Source: Izemoplasma sp964435595
Lineage (GTDB): Bacteria; Bacillota_I; Bacilli_A; Izemoplasmatales; Izemoplasmataceae
Direction of reading: 5' to 3'
Assembly (NCBI GenBank): GCA_964435595.1
Contig: CAYSZV010000001.1
Span: 1 to 64,000 of the forward strand
Length of the DNA: 64,000 nucleotides
This document shows, piece by piece, positions 44,214 to 53,304 of the stretch. A program made the translations under genes and the position numbers. Numbering within the stretch: the stretch's first letter is position 1; every line of letters begins with the position of its first letter. Below the pieces are notes generated by a model. That model made no database searches and was not told the DNA's origin. It saw only the letters and a list, made by a program, of their open reading frames with translations.

Positions 44214-45227
44214 ATGAATGTATTTAACATATTTAACGATATTTTTTTGAAGATGGTTTGGCTTAGTGATCTGGTTTTTTCATTACTGGAGAACATATTT
44301 CAACTAGATTCTCAATCAACTCTATTTGGGATATTACACTTCTTTATTTATGATACCATTAAGATTTTCATCTTATTAAGTTTCTTAATATTCTTAGTGT
44401 CATATATCCAAAGCTATTTTCCACCAGAAAGAACAACAAAAATATTGGGCAGATTCAAAGGAATCACCGGGAACATCTTAGGAGCATTATTGGGAACAAT
44501 TACACCGTTTTGCTCATGTAGTAGTATTCCGATATTTATTGGATTTACTCGTGCAGGATTGCCACTTGGAGTAACCTTCAGTTTCTTGATTAGTTCACCA
44601 CTTGTTGACTTGGCTTCCTTTTTAATCTTAATGAGTTTCTTGGGACCTCAAATCGCAATTGCTTATGTTATAGTAGGTCTTATATTAGCCGTTTTAGGTG
44701 GTTTAATTATAGACAAAGCGAAAATGGAAGACTACCTTCAAGATTACGTTATTGAAATGAGAAAACAAGGAAATACCAATGATCTAGTTATTTTAGAGAT
44801 GACAAAAAAAGAACGTGTAAAATTTTCTTTTGATCAAGTGTTAGATATCATTAAAAGAGTTTGGCTTTACGTTTTAATTGGTGTTGGAATTGGTAGTACA
44901 ATTCACAATGTTATTCCAGAAGATGTTATTGGATATATATTGGGTGGAAACAATCCATTCAATGTACTCATTGCAAGTGTCGTGGGAATTCCAATGTATG
45001 CTGATATCTTTGGTACTATCCCAATAGCCGAAGCTTTACTTGGTAAGGGTGTTGGAATTGGTACAATTCTCGCATTTATGATGAGTGTTACAGCTTTATC
45101 ATTACCTTCCATGGTTATGTTAAGTAAAGTAGTTAAGAAAAGATTATTGTTCACTTTTATCGGAATCGTTTCGTTTGGAATCATTATTATTGGATATTTA
45201 TTTAATATCTTAGAATTTATTGTATAG
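44214..45227 (+). CDS. ArsP-type permease (COG0701/DUF318)
   Basis: 337 residues, about eight or nine membrane segments. The signature TPFCSCSSIPIFIGFTRAG carries the conserved cysteines of the COG0701 permeases, and the repeated motif ASVVGIPMYADIFGTIPIAE matches the second half. ArsP members export trivalent organoarsenicals; others in the family are uncharacterised. It lies 8 bases behind arsR and 9 before the thioredoxin-like gene, so arsenic export is well supported by context but the exact substrate is inference. Confidence 0.88.
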   Translation: MNVFNIFNDIFLKMVWLSDLVFSLLENIFQLDSQSTLFGILHFFIYDTIKIFILLSFLIFLVSYIQSYFPPERTTKILGRFKGITGNILGALLGTITPFCSCSSIPIFIGFTRAGLPLGVTFSFLISSPLVDLASFLILMSFLGPQIAIAYVIVGLILAVLGGLIIDKAKMEDYLQDYVIEMRKQGNTNDLVILEMTKKERVKFSFDQVLDIIKRVWLYVLIGVGIGSTIHNVIPEDVIGYILGGNNPFNVLIASVVGIPMYADIFGTIPIAEALLGKGVGIGTILAFMMSVTALSLPSMVMLSKVVKKRLLFTFIGIVSFGIIIIGYLFNILEFIV

Positions 45228-45236
45228 GAGAAGAAT

Positions 45237-45467
45237 ATGAATATTAAAGTATTAGGATCAGGATGCCCTAGCTGCATCAAATTAGAAAAATATGTAAAAA
45301 TTGCTGTAGAACAATTAGAATTAGAAGCTACAGTCGAAAAAGTAACAGACATGAAAGATATCTTAGGATATGGAGTAATGAGCACACCTGCTTTGGTTGT
45401 TGATGAAAAAGTAGTTTCAACAGGAAAAGTATTGAGTCCAAAAGACATTATTAAATTACTAGGATAG
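45237..45467 (+). CDS. Small thioredoxin-like protein (CPSC motif)
   Basis: 76 residues: MNIKVLGSGCPSCIKLEKYV with a CxxC motif, and GVMSTPALVVDEKVVSTGKV with the cis-Pro. It belongs to the TM0996/MTH895-type minimal thioredoxin or redox-active disulfide protein group. In ars operons it often accompanies ArsP-like permeases and may reduce or pass on the metalloid. AGGAGAAG ribosome site. Confidence 0.88.
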   Translation: MNIKVLGSGCPSCIKLEKYVKIAVEQLELEATVEKVTDMKDILGYGVMSTPALVVDEKVVSTGKVLSPKDIIKLLG

Positions 45468-45489
45468 AGCGATTATAATCGCTCTTTTC
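45466..45489 (+). terminator. Terminator after the ars operon
   Basis: AGAGCGATTATAATCGCTCT, a perfect palindrome, followed by TTTT. It overlaps the stop codon. Confidence 0.8.
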
Positions 45490-45534
45490 TTATGTCTATT
45501 TCATGGTATAATAATATTGAAATGAGGTGTGTCT

Positions 45535-46521
45535 ATGAACAAAGAATTGTTTTATCAAAAATATAGGAATCTAAGTCAGTCTGATGAGTTTATTTCAATG
45601 TGTGAAAACACCATTTTGCAATTCGAACAATACTGTCATTCTTCGATTGAAGAAACTACAATAGATGATATAAAAAAATATTCCAAATATTTAGTTGACC
45701 AAAATATGAATAAATACAATAATTACATCCATATAGCTAGATACTATTATTATATAAATTACAAAGAACACTATATTCATATGACAAAATACTTTAATTC
45801 ACATGGAGTGTTAGAAAATATTATAAATCGTATTACTTTATACGAAAACGAAGACAAGAAAGACCTGATTATTAAAGATATAACACTGCCTGCATTTGGA
45901 ACTGATTCAGAAGATTTACCAAAAGCAACAGAGCAATTTATGAAGGTTCTAAACAAACACTTAGATAGAGCATCTTGTAATAAAATACTCGCAGGAAACA
46001 ATCATGGTATACCAAAAGAAAGTTTTGAGAAGGAAAAGCAGTTTTATCAAAAAAGCCCTTCTTTAGAGCATTACTTAAAGGAACGTCACGACAGAAAAAT
46101 TCATGAACTTCAAGATCATCTAGACCAAAACAAAGTATGGTTCGAACAAATAGTTACCCCAGAAGCCATTGAACTAGTAAAAGGCAATCAAGAAATACTA
46201 AGTGGGGTATTACAAGGTGATAAACTCTACATCACAAAGATTCCATACGATATAAACAACTTTCTAAACACAGAAGATGATACTTTGAAAAGATACTATG
46301 CTTGCCATTGTACTTTTGTCAGAGAAAACATAAAAAACAAGAAAGCTGATATTCCAAGAGAATGGTGTAATTGTAGCGGAGGGTTTGCTAAATTTCCATT
46401 TGAAGTCATTCTTGACCAGGAATTAGATATTGAACTAATAAGTACTCCTCTAGATGGAGATTACTTTTGTAGATTTTCTATTGATTTATCGAATATAAAA
46501 TATAAAAAAAAGCCGATATAA
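45535..46521 (+). CDS. Orphan protein with C-terminal Cys/His motif
   Basis: 328 residues, soluble. Residues 1-110 are helical (TILQFEQYCHSSIEETTIDD, IKKYSKYLVDQNMNKYNNYI). The C-terminal part has a striking motif: YACHCTFVRENI, then IPREWCNCSGGFAKFPFEV. The CHC and CNC groups could bind a metal or cluster, or form an active site. I prefer ATG at 45535 with GAGGTG before it (TATAAT at 45507). The family is not known to me; similar cysteine motifs occur in uncharacterised Firmicutes proteins. Confidence 0.7.
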   Translation: MNKELFYQKYRNLSQSDEFISMCENTILQFEQYCHSSIEETTIDDIKKYSKYLVDQNMNKYNNYIHIARYYYYINYKEHYIHMTKYFNSHGVLENIINRITLYENEDKKDLIIKDITLPAFGTDSEDLPKATEQFMKVLNKHLDRASCNKILAGNNHGIPKESFEKEKQFYQKSPSLEHYLKERHDRKIHELQDHLDQNKVWFEQIVTPEAIELVKGNQEILSGVLQGDKLYITKIPYDINNFLNTEDDTLKRYYACHCTFVRENIKNKKADIPREWCNCSGGFAKFPFEVILDQELDIELISTPLDGDYFCRFSIDLSNIKYKKKPI

Positions 46522-46538
46522 TAATATATCGACTTTTT
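46504..46538. terminator. Bidirectional terminator
   Basis: AAAAAG-C-CGATATA / TATATCG-A-CTTTTT with one mismatch, between convergent genes ending at 46521 and 46537. Confidence 0.75.
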
Positions 46539-47670
46539 ATTTTACAGGTGGTCTCGGTCCGTAATATTGATAATATCTGGCTTTGATTTTACCATTATAT
46601 AAGACTCTATTTCGATCTGCTTTCTTACCATATACACGTTCGAATTCTTCAAACGATGTTATGAAATAAGAACTCCATGTATCAAGTCTTCTAAATATAT
46701 TACCTATTGCAATATACATACCTTTAACAATATGCACTGTATCTAGTCTTTCTCCATAAGGAGGATTAGAGATGACAATACTATAATTATTCTCATATTC
46801 AATTTCCTTAAAATCTGCTTGCTTGAATTCTATACAATCATCTACTCCTGCTTCTTCCGCATTTTCGATTGCTGCTTCTATACTTTTCGCATCAACATCT
46901 GATCCGTAAATCTTTAGTTCTATATCATTATCCATTGCTTGATATGCTTTTCTTGTTTCTTCTTTCCAAATGTCTTTGGAAATCCAAGTCCAATGTTTAC
47001 TAGAAAAGTCTCTTGATAGGCCTGGAGCAATATTTCTACCAATCATAGCTGCTTCAATCGGAATTGTACCACTACCACAAAATACATCATATAAAACACG
47101 ATCTTTACTCCAATATGATAAGAGAACCAATCCAGCAGCCAGGGTTTCCTTCATTGGTGCTTCAACGGTTCTAATTCTATAGCCTCTTTTATGTAAACCA
47201 GCACCTGATGTATCCAACGTAATCGTTGCTACATCTTTCAATAAAGAAACTGAAATAGGGTAAACCTCTTCTGTCTCATCTAGCCAGTCGACATGATATG
47301 CTTCTTTTAGATTGTCAACAATCGCTTTTTTAACCATTTTTTGACATGTAGTTACGTGAAAAAGCTTTGATTTAACGGATTTTCCGTTAACTACAAACTT
47401 TCCATTTTTTGATATGTATTTTTTCCATTGAATCGATTTAGATTGATCAAATAGCTGATCAAATGTGAGTGCTTTAAATTCAGCAATTTTAATTAAAACA
47501 CGATCCGCAGTTCTTAGCCATAAATTAGAATTTACAATTGCACGTTCATCGCCCATATAAGTGATTTTCCCATTTTCAGTGGATTTCACTTCATACCCTA
47601 ATTGCTCGATTTCTCTTCTACAAACAGCTTCTAATCCAAAAGTCGTTGTAGCAATTAATTCATACATCAT
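46537..47670 (-). CDS. RlmL-like 23S rRNA (guanine-N2) methyltransferase
   Basis: 377 residues. An N-terminal ferredoxin-like plus THUMP domain (YELIATTTFGLEAVCRREIE ... GKSVKSKLFHVTTCQ) precedes a Rossmann methyltransferase: the SAM loop is DVFCGSGTIPIEAAMI, with the catalytic NPPY motif in ISNPPYGERL. It is the YpsC/RlmL-type group that methylates G2445 in 23S rRNA. The start at 47670 follows AGAGGTG; the upstream GTG is inside that site. Confidence 0.9.
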   Translation of the reverse strand: MMYELIATTTFGLEAVCRREIEQLGYEVKSTENGKITYMGDERAIVNSNLWLRTADRVLIKIAEFKALTFDQLFDQSKSIQWKKYISKNGKFVVNGKSVKSKLFHVTTCQKMVKKAIVDNLKEAYHVDWLDETEEVYPISVSLLKDVATITLDTSGAGLHKRGYRIRTVEAPMKETLAAGLVLLSYWSKDRVLYDVFCGSGTIPIEAAMIGRNIAPGLSRDFSSKHWTWISKDIWKEETRKAYQAMDNDIELKIYGSDVDAKSIEAAIENAEEAGVDDCIEFKQADFKEIEYENNYSIVISNPPYGERLDTVHIVKGMYIAIGNIFRRLDTWSSYFITSFEEFERVYGKKADRNRVLYNGKIKARYYQYYGPRPPVK

Positions 47671-47754
47671 AATTGACACCTCTTATTCTACTTAACTATA
47701 GTATACCATAAGAAATTGAAACACAATCTTAAACTATACAAGATAATTAAAATC

Positions 47755-47778
47755 AAAAAAGGTATTCATCCGAATACC
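47755..47778 (-). terminator. Terminator after the small ORF at 47790
   Basis: GGTATTC / GAATACC stem with a T6 run on the minus strand, 11 bases past the stop of the 34-codon frame. Confidence 0.75.
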
Positions 47779-47789
47779 AATATTTTTGA

Positions 47790-47894
47790 CTATTTCTCTT
47801 TTCTTATTTTACGAATAGCTTTGCGTACTTTTTCTTCATGAACACTTTTTACTTCGTCAAATGTCATAACAGAAAACGCTCCAAATACTTCCAT
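47790..47894 (-). CDS. Possible 34-residue small protein
   Basis: An ATG at 47894 preceded by GAGGAAGAAA opens a 34-codon frame: MEVFGAFSVMTFDEVKSVHE, EKVRKAIRKIRKEK. It ends in TAG and is followed by a clear terminator (47755-47778). A TATAAT-type -10 sits about 40 bases upstream. The charged C-terminal helix and gene-like signals suggest a real small protein. No family is recognised. Confidence 0.5.
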   Translation of the reverse strand: MEVFGAFSVMTFDEVKSVHEEKVRKAIRKIRKEK

Positions 47895-48209
47895 TTTCTT
47901 CCTCAACTTTCACATATTTATTGATTAAATTATATACATGCATTGTGGATTTATGTTTCCTTCTTCTCCAAGAAAAATGACGTGTCACTTCTCACAACCT
48001 TGACCTATTATACATACATAAAAATTATTGTAAAGAGAAATGTTTCAAAAAGGTTAAAAAAGTTTTAATTGTCTTAGTAAAGCGATTTTTTTGACATGTA
48101 AATTGAATTCTTAGTAAAAAAATGCAAGTTTTTTTAGCACCTTAAAGTGTTCAATTATATGAAGTTTTACTCATATTAAAATCACGGATTATTTCAAATT
48201 TTGAACAAA
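47895..48209. other. Intergenic stretch without a recognisable gene
   Basis: AT-rich DNA between the small ORF and the Nudix terminator. On the minus strand it holds a likely promoter for the small ORF (TATAAT near 47933). I see no other gene, RNA or repeat. Confidence 0.5.
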
Positions 48210-48231
48210 AAAAAGTCTCGTAAGACTTATT
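48210..48231 (-). terminator. Terminator after the Nudix gene
   Basis: AAGTCT / AGACTT stem with flanking A-run (T on the minus strand), about 25 bases after the stop at 48255. Confidence 0.6.
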
Positions 48232-48254
48232 TCATTGTGTTTCATGGTGTCAAT

Positions 48255-48668
48255 TTAAAACACTTGATTCTTTACCAAATACTTATATATTTCTACCATA
48301 TGCCCAATATTTCCTTCACCAGCAAATTTTGTCATATCAAAAAAGTTTTCTTCTAATGAAATCCAATGAAGGGGATGAAGTTCTTCTACCAACTCTACAG
48401 TCGTACGAAGTACTCCAAATGTTACATCCATAGTTATATTCACAGGATGCCAAGTATAATCGATATATTTTGTTAATGTAATATCATTCTTAGAAATCCC
48501 TGTTTCTTCAAACAATTCTCTATAGGCACTTTCGATATGATCTTCATCACTATCAATTTTACCGCCAGGTAAGTTATATAATCCTTTATAAGGATTTGTT
48601 TTTCTAAAGCACATAAGGATATGTGTTTTTTCTTTATTCAACACCATAATTAAGTTGTATTTTTTCAT
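48255..48668 (-). CDS. Nudix hydrolase, MutT-like
   Basis: 137 residues. The Nudix box is GGKIDSDEDHIESAYRELFE followed by ETG. NLPGG before it and LIMVLNKEKTHILMCFRKTN at the start fit the MutT/8-oxo-dGTPase-like group that cleans oxidised nucleotides, but other substrates are possible. GGTGAT ribosome site. Monocistronic. Confidence 0.87.
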   Translation of the reverse strand: MKKYNLIMVLNKEKTHILMCFRKTNPYKGLYNLPGGKIDSDEDHIESAYRELFEETGISKNDITLTKYIDYTWHPVNITMDVTFGVLRTTVELVEELHPLHWISLEENFFDMTKFAGEGNIGHMVEIYKYLVKNQVF

Positions 48669-48697
48669 TTATATCACCAGATATATTATATCATAAA

Positions 48698-48718
48698 AAA
48701 AGGCCGAAAGGGCCTTTT
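48698..48718 (-). terminator. Terminator after the DUF4234 gene
   Basis: AAAAGGCC / GGCCTTTT stem with a 5-base loop. Confidence 0.8.
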
Positions 48719-48727
48719 CTTTCATAC

Positions 48728-49039
48728 TTATAGTTGGTTTGCTTGGTGTTGCATCAAGAATGGGTTTAGCCAGCTTAATGAAACGAAACATAGGATAAGA
48801 TAAATGATAGACCAATCTTCTCCACCTTGCATGTTTAAGCGTTTCCCAGCAGCATATTGCCAATAGATAGAATAAATCCCAAATGTCACTAACGTCATTA
48901 GGAAATGTGCTAATCCGCCGAATCCCTCACCTGTTTGCTCTTTTAATTCCATTTGGAACTTAATGTACCAATACAATCCATAAATCCCTAATGTAATTAC
49001 CATTAAAATAATCATCGTTACAATACTTCTATTTGTCAT
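48728..49039 (-). CDS. DUF4234 membrane protein
   Basis: 103 residues, three membrane segments: SIVTMIILMVITLGIYGLYW, FLMTLVTFGIYSIYWQYAAG and a C-terminal segment. The repeated LGIYGLYW / FGIYSIYW motifs are the hallmark of DUF4234. Function is unknown. AGGAGGT ribosome site. Confidence 0.85.
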   Translation of the reverse strand: MTNRSIVTMIILMVITLGIYGLYWYIKFQMELKEQTGEGFGGLAHFLMTLVTFGIYSIYWQYAAGKRLNMQGGEDWSIIYLILCFVSLSWLNPFLMQHQANQL

Positions 49040-49106
49040 AATTATTACCTCCTTCTAAACATATTATACCATAAGAAAACCACACTACAACAACGTTTTT
49101 CAATTT

Positions 49107-50963
49107 TTAATTTGTAGCTTCTTGAGAAAAGATTACATCTTCATATTGAACCGTATTATATTCATATATTGCAATCAATTCTATTGTTAAATTATCTACA
49201 GTATCACCAAAATTGTTTCTTACCGTAAATGACTCGCTATACGTATCACTATAAATGATATTTCCACTACTATCATAAACATTTAATATGTATTCACTAT
49301 TTGCGATATCATCATCTTGTGATTCAATCACAAATGTAATTCTTGTACCATTAAACGAATTCACTGCATTTGCTATATAATCTGTCCCAATCTTATAATA
49401 ACTATCCAGGTCACTTGCTAATGTATCCAGGTTGATTGGTAAAGCATAATCAAGTTCAACTTCAATACCATCTTCATTAATCTCCAGATTTTCATCAAGG
49501 AATGTCATATAACTCGAATTAGATATAATCATTCCATTTGGTAAGACAGTAAAGACCAAGGCACTACTCCCACCTAATGTATGATCCCCTATCAACATAC
49601 CCAATTCCAAATCTCTAACAACTGTAGCAAACACATTTGCAGCGCTATACGTTACTTGTGATGTTACAACAAATAGATTGATATCCTCAACTGCATCTAT
49701 ATCACTTGTATAATACTCATGAACTATCTCATTTGTTTTTGTATTGATATGACTAACTGGAATATTTTGTTCTGTCAAATATGCCAACAACTCAATTACC
49801 CCTTGCAATGATCCACCTGTATTACATGTAACATCAATTACTACATTTTCATTTGGATCCAAATAAGGAAGATACTGTGAAAACAAATCGCCTGTATCAG
49901 ATTCAAATCGAATAATTTGAAATAGATGAGTATCTTCATCTACTTGTGTATATTGAAACGATTCCGTTTGAAGTCCACATTTGTTTTGAATATGCGCGGT
50001 TGAATATAAGTCCACTTTACTTCCAATAACAAAGTTATCATCTAGTACATAATCAGGCATCAAATATCCTGTATCCATAATCCTAGTGTGTAAATCATCT
50101 AGATCAAATATCGCAGCATTAATTGATTCGGCATAGTCAATAAAATTGTTTGCCTCTTGTACATTATACTGTGAAAAATAAGATGCAAAAGAATCAATTT
50201 CTTTTTCTTCTTTTAATCCATAAAAATAATCAAAATAGAGTGCCAGATAGTTTGTTGTAACATCTTGAACATCATCTAAGGTGATCCCGCTGCTGGTATA
50301 ATGCTGACTAACTTGCTCTGTCTCAGTTCCGTAATCAAACACTATAATAGCGTCTTGTGCCTCATATAAATTGATACTTGCACCAGATAAGAATAGATTT
50401 GCAAGATAAAAAGGTAAATAATAATGATCATTCTCATACAAAATATCAAAATTATAGTCGTCCAAATCAATCATAATCTCTGTATTTGCATTATTCGAAG
50501 TGACATCGACTAACGATACCACATCGTTCAATCCAACAGAATAGATCAAATTTAATTTAGTAAACACTGCTAAATCAGAAGTGTATATTGTATTTTCTTC
50601 ATGATTGAATACAATTTCAAAATCGATATATTCAACACCATAAATATAAACGATATCTTCAGGTACAGCTTGACGCAATATAATATGTAATTCATTGTCT
50701 TTTTCGATGTTATATACGATGAGTCCTCCATCTAAGAAATCCACGAACTCTTCTAAATCAACATAAGAAACTGTATCATCTTGTAAGTAACGATACACAG
50801 GTAAACTATCATCTTCAACTTGATAACTAATTGATTCATCTATTACTTCTTTATCTCTGTATTTCAAAACAAACTCATTTTCAACCTCAGGAACAACAAT
50901 ACATCCTGATAGAGTTTGTATAAGTAATACTACTAAAAGCAATAATAGTGTCTTTCTTTTCAT
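49107..50963 (-). CDS. S41-peptidase-like lipoprotein
   Basis: 618 residues with lipobox LSGC (Cys about 21). The N-terminal 250 residues are beta-rich (copper-amine-oxidase-N-like strand pairs such as YVDLEEFVDFLDGGLIVYNI). The C-terminal half is an S41 (C-terminal processing protease/tricorn) fold: ENVVIDVTCNTGGSLQGVIE, VVTSQVTYSAANVFATVVRD with the putative nucleophile Ser, and LIGDHTLGGSSALVFTVLPNG. It probably cleaves or binds peptides at the surface. The start at 50963 follows AGGTGAGG. Confidence 0.82.
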   Translation of the reverse strand: MKRKTLLLLLVVLLIQTLSGCIVVPEVENEFVLKYRDKEVIDESISYQVEDDSLPVYRYLQDDTVSYVDLEEFVDFLDGGLIVYNIEKDNELHIILRQAVPEDIVYIYGVEYIDFEIVFNHEENTIYTSDLAVFTKLNLIYSVGLNDVVSLVDVTSNNANTEIMIDLDDYNFDILYENDHYYLPFYLANLFLSGASINLYEAQDAIIVFDYGTETEQVSQHYTSSGITLDDVQDVTTNYLALYFDYFYGLKEEKEIDSFASYFSQYNVQEANNFIDYAESINAAIFDLDDLHTRIMDTGYLMPDYVLDDNFVIGSKVDLYSTAHIQNKCGLQTESFQYTQVDEDTHLFQIIRFESDTGDLFSQYLPYLDPNENVVIDVTCNTGGSLQGVIELLAYLTEQNIPVSHINTKTNEIVHEYYTSDIDAVEDINLFVVTSQVTYSAANVFATVVRDLELGMLIGDHTLGGSSALVFTVLPNGMIISNSSYMTFLDENLEINEDGIEVELDYALPINLDTLASDLDSYYKIGTDYIANAVNSFNGTRITFVIESQDDDIANSEYILNVYDSSGNIIYSDTYSESFTVRNNFGDTVDNLTIELIAIYEYNTVQYEDVIFSQEATN

Positions 50964-51008
50964 AATCCTCACCTGATTTCTAATATAATTATACACCGAA
51001 AAGAAAAA

Positions 51009-51026
51009 AGGTAGAAATATTCTACC
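51009..51026 (-). terminator. Terminator after the alcohol dehydrogenase gene
   Basis: GGTAGAA / TTCTACC stem just past the stop at 51028, with a T-run on the minus strand. Confidence 0.75.
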
Positions 51027-51027
51027 T

Positions 51028-52197
51028 CTAAAGTGCTAATTTAAGTATATTAATGACATCTTCCATTTTCAATTTCATGAAACTACCAAATGTTTTCGTA
51101 TCATTTTGAGTAGCTTTTCTTGCCATTTCTTCAATTCTTGATCCATCAATATCAAAGTCACTCATTCTTGTTGGCATTCCAATTGATTTATAGAAATCTT
51201 CTAACGCAGCAATTGATGCCAAAGCTGATTTTTCTAAGTTATTTTCATCAACTTTAAGTCCAAATACATTTTTACCAAATTGAGCAAATAGTGCTGGTCT
51301 ATTTTTATACACATATTTCATCCAAGCTGGATAAATCATTGCTAACCCTGCACCATGAGCGATATCATATATTGCGCTAAGTTCATGTTCAATTACATGT
51401 GTTGCCCAATCAGCTTCTCTACCTGTTCCTGCAATATCATTATGAGCCAACACTCCTGCCCACATCAATTCAGCACGAGAATGATAGTCTTCATTGTTCG
51501 CAATTGCAAGTGGTGCATTTTCAACCGCAGTTTTCATAATACCTTCACATATTCTATCGGTTAAATCAGTATGTTCAACATTGGTGAAATATCGTTCAAT
51601 TACATGTCCAATCATATCTACAGCACCACACGCTGTTTGATAATTTGGTAGTGTATATGTGATTTCAGGATTTAAAATTGCAAATACAGGTCTCAAGGAT
51701 AATTTACCTGCATCTTTTTTTAATTGAGCGTCCCAGTTTGTTATTACAGATCCTGTGCTTGATTCACTTCCTGCTGCAGGAATCGTCAACACAGTTCCAA
51801 TCGGCAACGTATCTCCAACAACAGCGAGATCCATATAGAAATCCCATACGTCTCCATCATAAGGAACACCCATAGCGATAGCTTTTGCACTATCAATAAC
51901 ACTTCCTCCACCTACGGCTAAAATAAAATCTACATTTTCTTTTCTACACAATTCGATTCCTTCATGAACCAATGATAATCTAGGATTCGGTAACACTCCT
52001 CCTAATTCCACGAATTCAACACCGTTTTCTTCTAAGCTCTTAACAACTTTATCATATAGACCGAAACGTTTAATGCTTCCTCCACCATAATGAAGCAACA
52101 CTTTTTTTCCAAACTGTTTGGTGTATGCACCTACTTCATTTTCAGTACCTTTCCCAAACACAATTCTTGTTTTATTATCAAATACAAAATTAAGCAT
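51028..52197 (-). CDS. Iron-containing alcohol dehydrogenase (butanol-dehydrogenase type)
   Basis: 389 residues. The NAD(P)-binding region AVGGGSVIDSAKAIAMG and the metal-binding AVDMIGHVIERYF and IAHGAGLAMIYPAWM (His ligands) match the BdhA/YugJ group. It interconverts aldehydes and alcohols, regenerating NAD(P) in fermentation. AGAGAGGTTGAT precedes the start. Monocistronic, between two hairpins. Confidence 0.93.
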   Translation of the reverse strand: MLNFVFDNKTRIVFGKGTENEVGAYTKQFGKKVLLHYGGGSIKRFGLYDKVVKSLEENGVEFVELGGVLPNPRLSLVHEGIELCRKENVDFILAVGGGSVIDSAKAIAMGVPYDGDVWDFYMDLAVVGDTLPIGTVLTIPAAGSESSTGSVITNWDAQLKKDAGKLSLRPVFAILNPEITYTLPNYQTACGAVDMIGHVIERYFTNVEHTDLTDRICEGIMKTAVENAPLAIANNEDYHSRAELMWAGVLAHNDIAGTGREADWATHVIEHELSAIYDIAHGAGLAMIYPAWMKYVYKNRPALFAQFGKNVFGLKVDENNLEKSALASIAALEDFYKSIGMPTRMSDFDIDGSRIEEMARKATQNDTKTFGSFMKLKMEDVINILKLAL

Positions 52198-52264
52198 AAA
52201 ATCAACCTCTCTTTCGAAGTAATTGTATCATAAATAAGATCACAATGAATTATAAATACATAAA

Positions 52265-52284
52265 AAAGACTATTTCTAGTCTTT
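52265..52284 (-). terminator. Terminator after mutY
   Basis: AAAGACTA / TAGTCTTT with a 4-base loop, overlapping the stop at 52276. Confidence 0.78.
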
Positions 52285-53292
52285 CAATATTAAATTTGTA
52301 TATGCCCTAAACGCTCTCGGTATGGAGTAATCATTTTCAATCTCTTCTTTGGACGCCCAAATGTATTCTTCACTTTTCTCTACAGTTTCTAATAAGTACC
52401 CTTTCATAATCCATTCTTTATGAGTGAATACATGTTTAGATGAAGGTAATTTTGTAAAAGAAGTATATTCAATCTCAATGTTAGATTGATTAACATGTCC
52501 ATCAAAATTAGGATATTCGTATAGTGAAGCTAACAAGCCCTCACTAGGTCTTTTTCTAATCGCATAGAGATTGTTATATTTTAATAAGAAGACTGTTCTT
52601 TCTTCAATTTTTCTTATCGTTTTTTTACTTTTAAACGGAAGCATCATTTGCATATTACTTTTTTGAGCTTCACACATATCTTCAAGTGGACATTGTTCAC
52701 AAAGAGGTCTTCCATTGGGGATGCAAACGGTCGCTCCTAGTTCCATAATTGCTTGATTATAATCACCATTTCTTTGTTTAGGAAGAGATTCCTCAACCAA
52801 CGTTTTTATCATCCTCTTTGTGGCCTTATCTTTGATATCATCTTGTATTTTATAAACTCTTGAAAATACGCGGAGGACATTTCCATCAACTGCTGCCACT
52901 TTTTGTTCATATGCAATAGACAAAATCGCACCAGATGTATAGGGTCCAATCCCTGAAAGTGATTCTAAATCTTTTTTATTACTTGGTAAGCTACCCTTAA
53001 AATCATTCATTACTTGTATGGCTGCCTTTTTTAAGTTTCTAGCTCTACTGTAATATCCAAGACCTTCCCATAACTTCATCAATCGATCATCATCAATGTT
53101 AGACAATGCTTCAATGGTTGGCACTTCCTTTATGAATCGCTCAAAATAAGGGATTACCGCTTCGACTCTCGTTTGCTGTAACATAATTTCAGATACCCAA
53201 ATATAATATGGATTTTTGTTATCCCTCCAAGGTAACACACGTGCAGAGTTATCATAAAACTTTAGTAATCGTTGGGATAAAGTAGTATCCAT
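52276..53292 (-). CDS. mutY: A/G-specific adenine glycosylase
   Basis: 338 residues. The helix-hairpin-helix ESLSGIGPYTSGAILSIAYE, catalytic Glu in SEIMLQQTRVEAV, Asp in AVDGNVLRVFSR and the iron-sulfur loop C-X6-C-X2-C-X5-C (CIPNGRPLCEQCPLEDMC) identify MutY. The C-terminal part is the Nudix-like domain that reads 8-oxoG. It removes A opposite 8-oxoG. The start at 53292 (MDTTLSQ) follows AAGGAGTG. It follows the 53305 gene at 12 bases. Confidence 0.95.
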   Translation of the reverse strand: MDTTLSQRLLKFYDNSARVLPWRDNKNPYYIWVSEIMLQQTRVEAVIPYFERFIKEVPTIEALSNIDDDRLMKLWEGLGYYSRARNLKKAAIQVMNDFKGSLPSNKKDLESLSGIGPYTSGAILSIAYEQKVAAVDGNVLRVFSRVYKIQDDIKDKATKRMIKTLVEESLPKQRNGDYNQAIMELGATVCIPNGRPLCEQCPLEDMCEAQKSNMQMMLPFKSKKTIRKIEERTVFLLKYNNLYAIRKRPSEGLLASLYEYPNFDGHVNQSNIEIEYTSFTKLPSSKHVFTHKEWIMKGYLLETVEKSEEYIWASKEEIENDYSIPRAFRAYTNLILKD

Positions 53293-53304
53293 GTTTTTCA
53301 CTCC

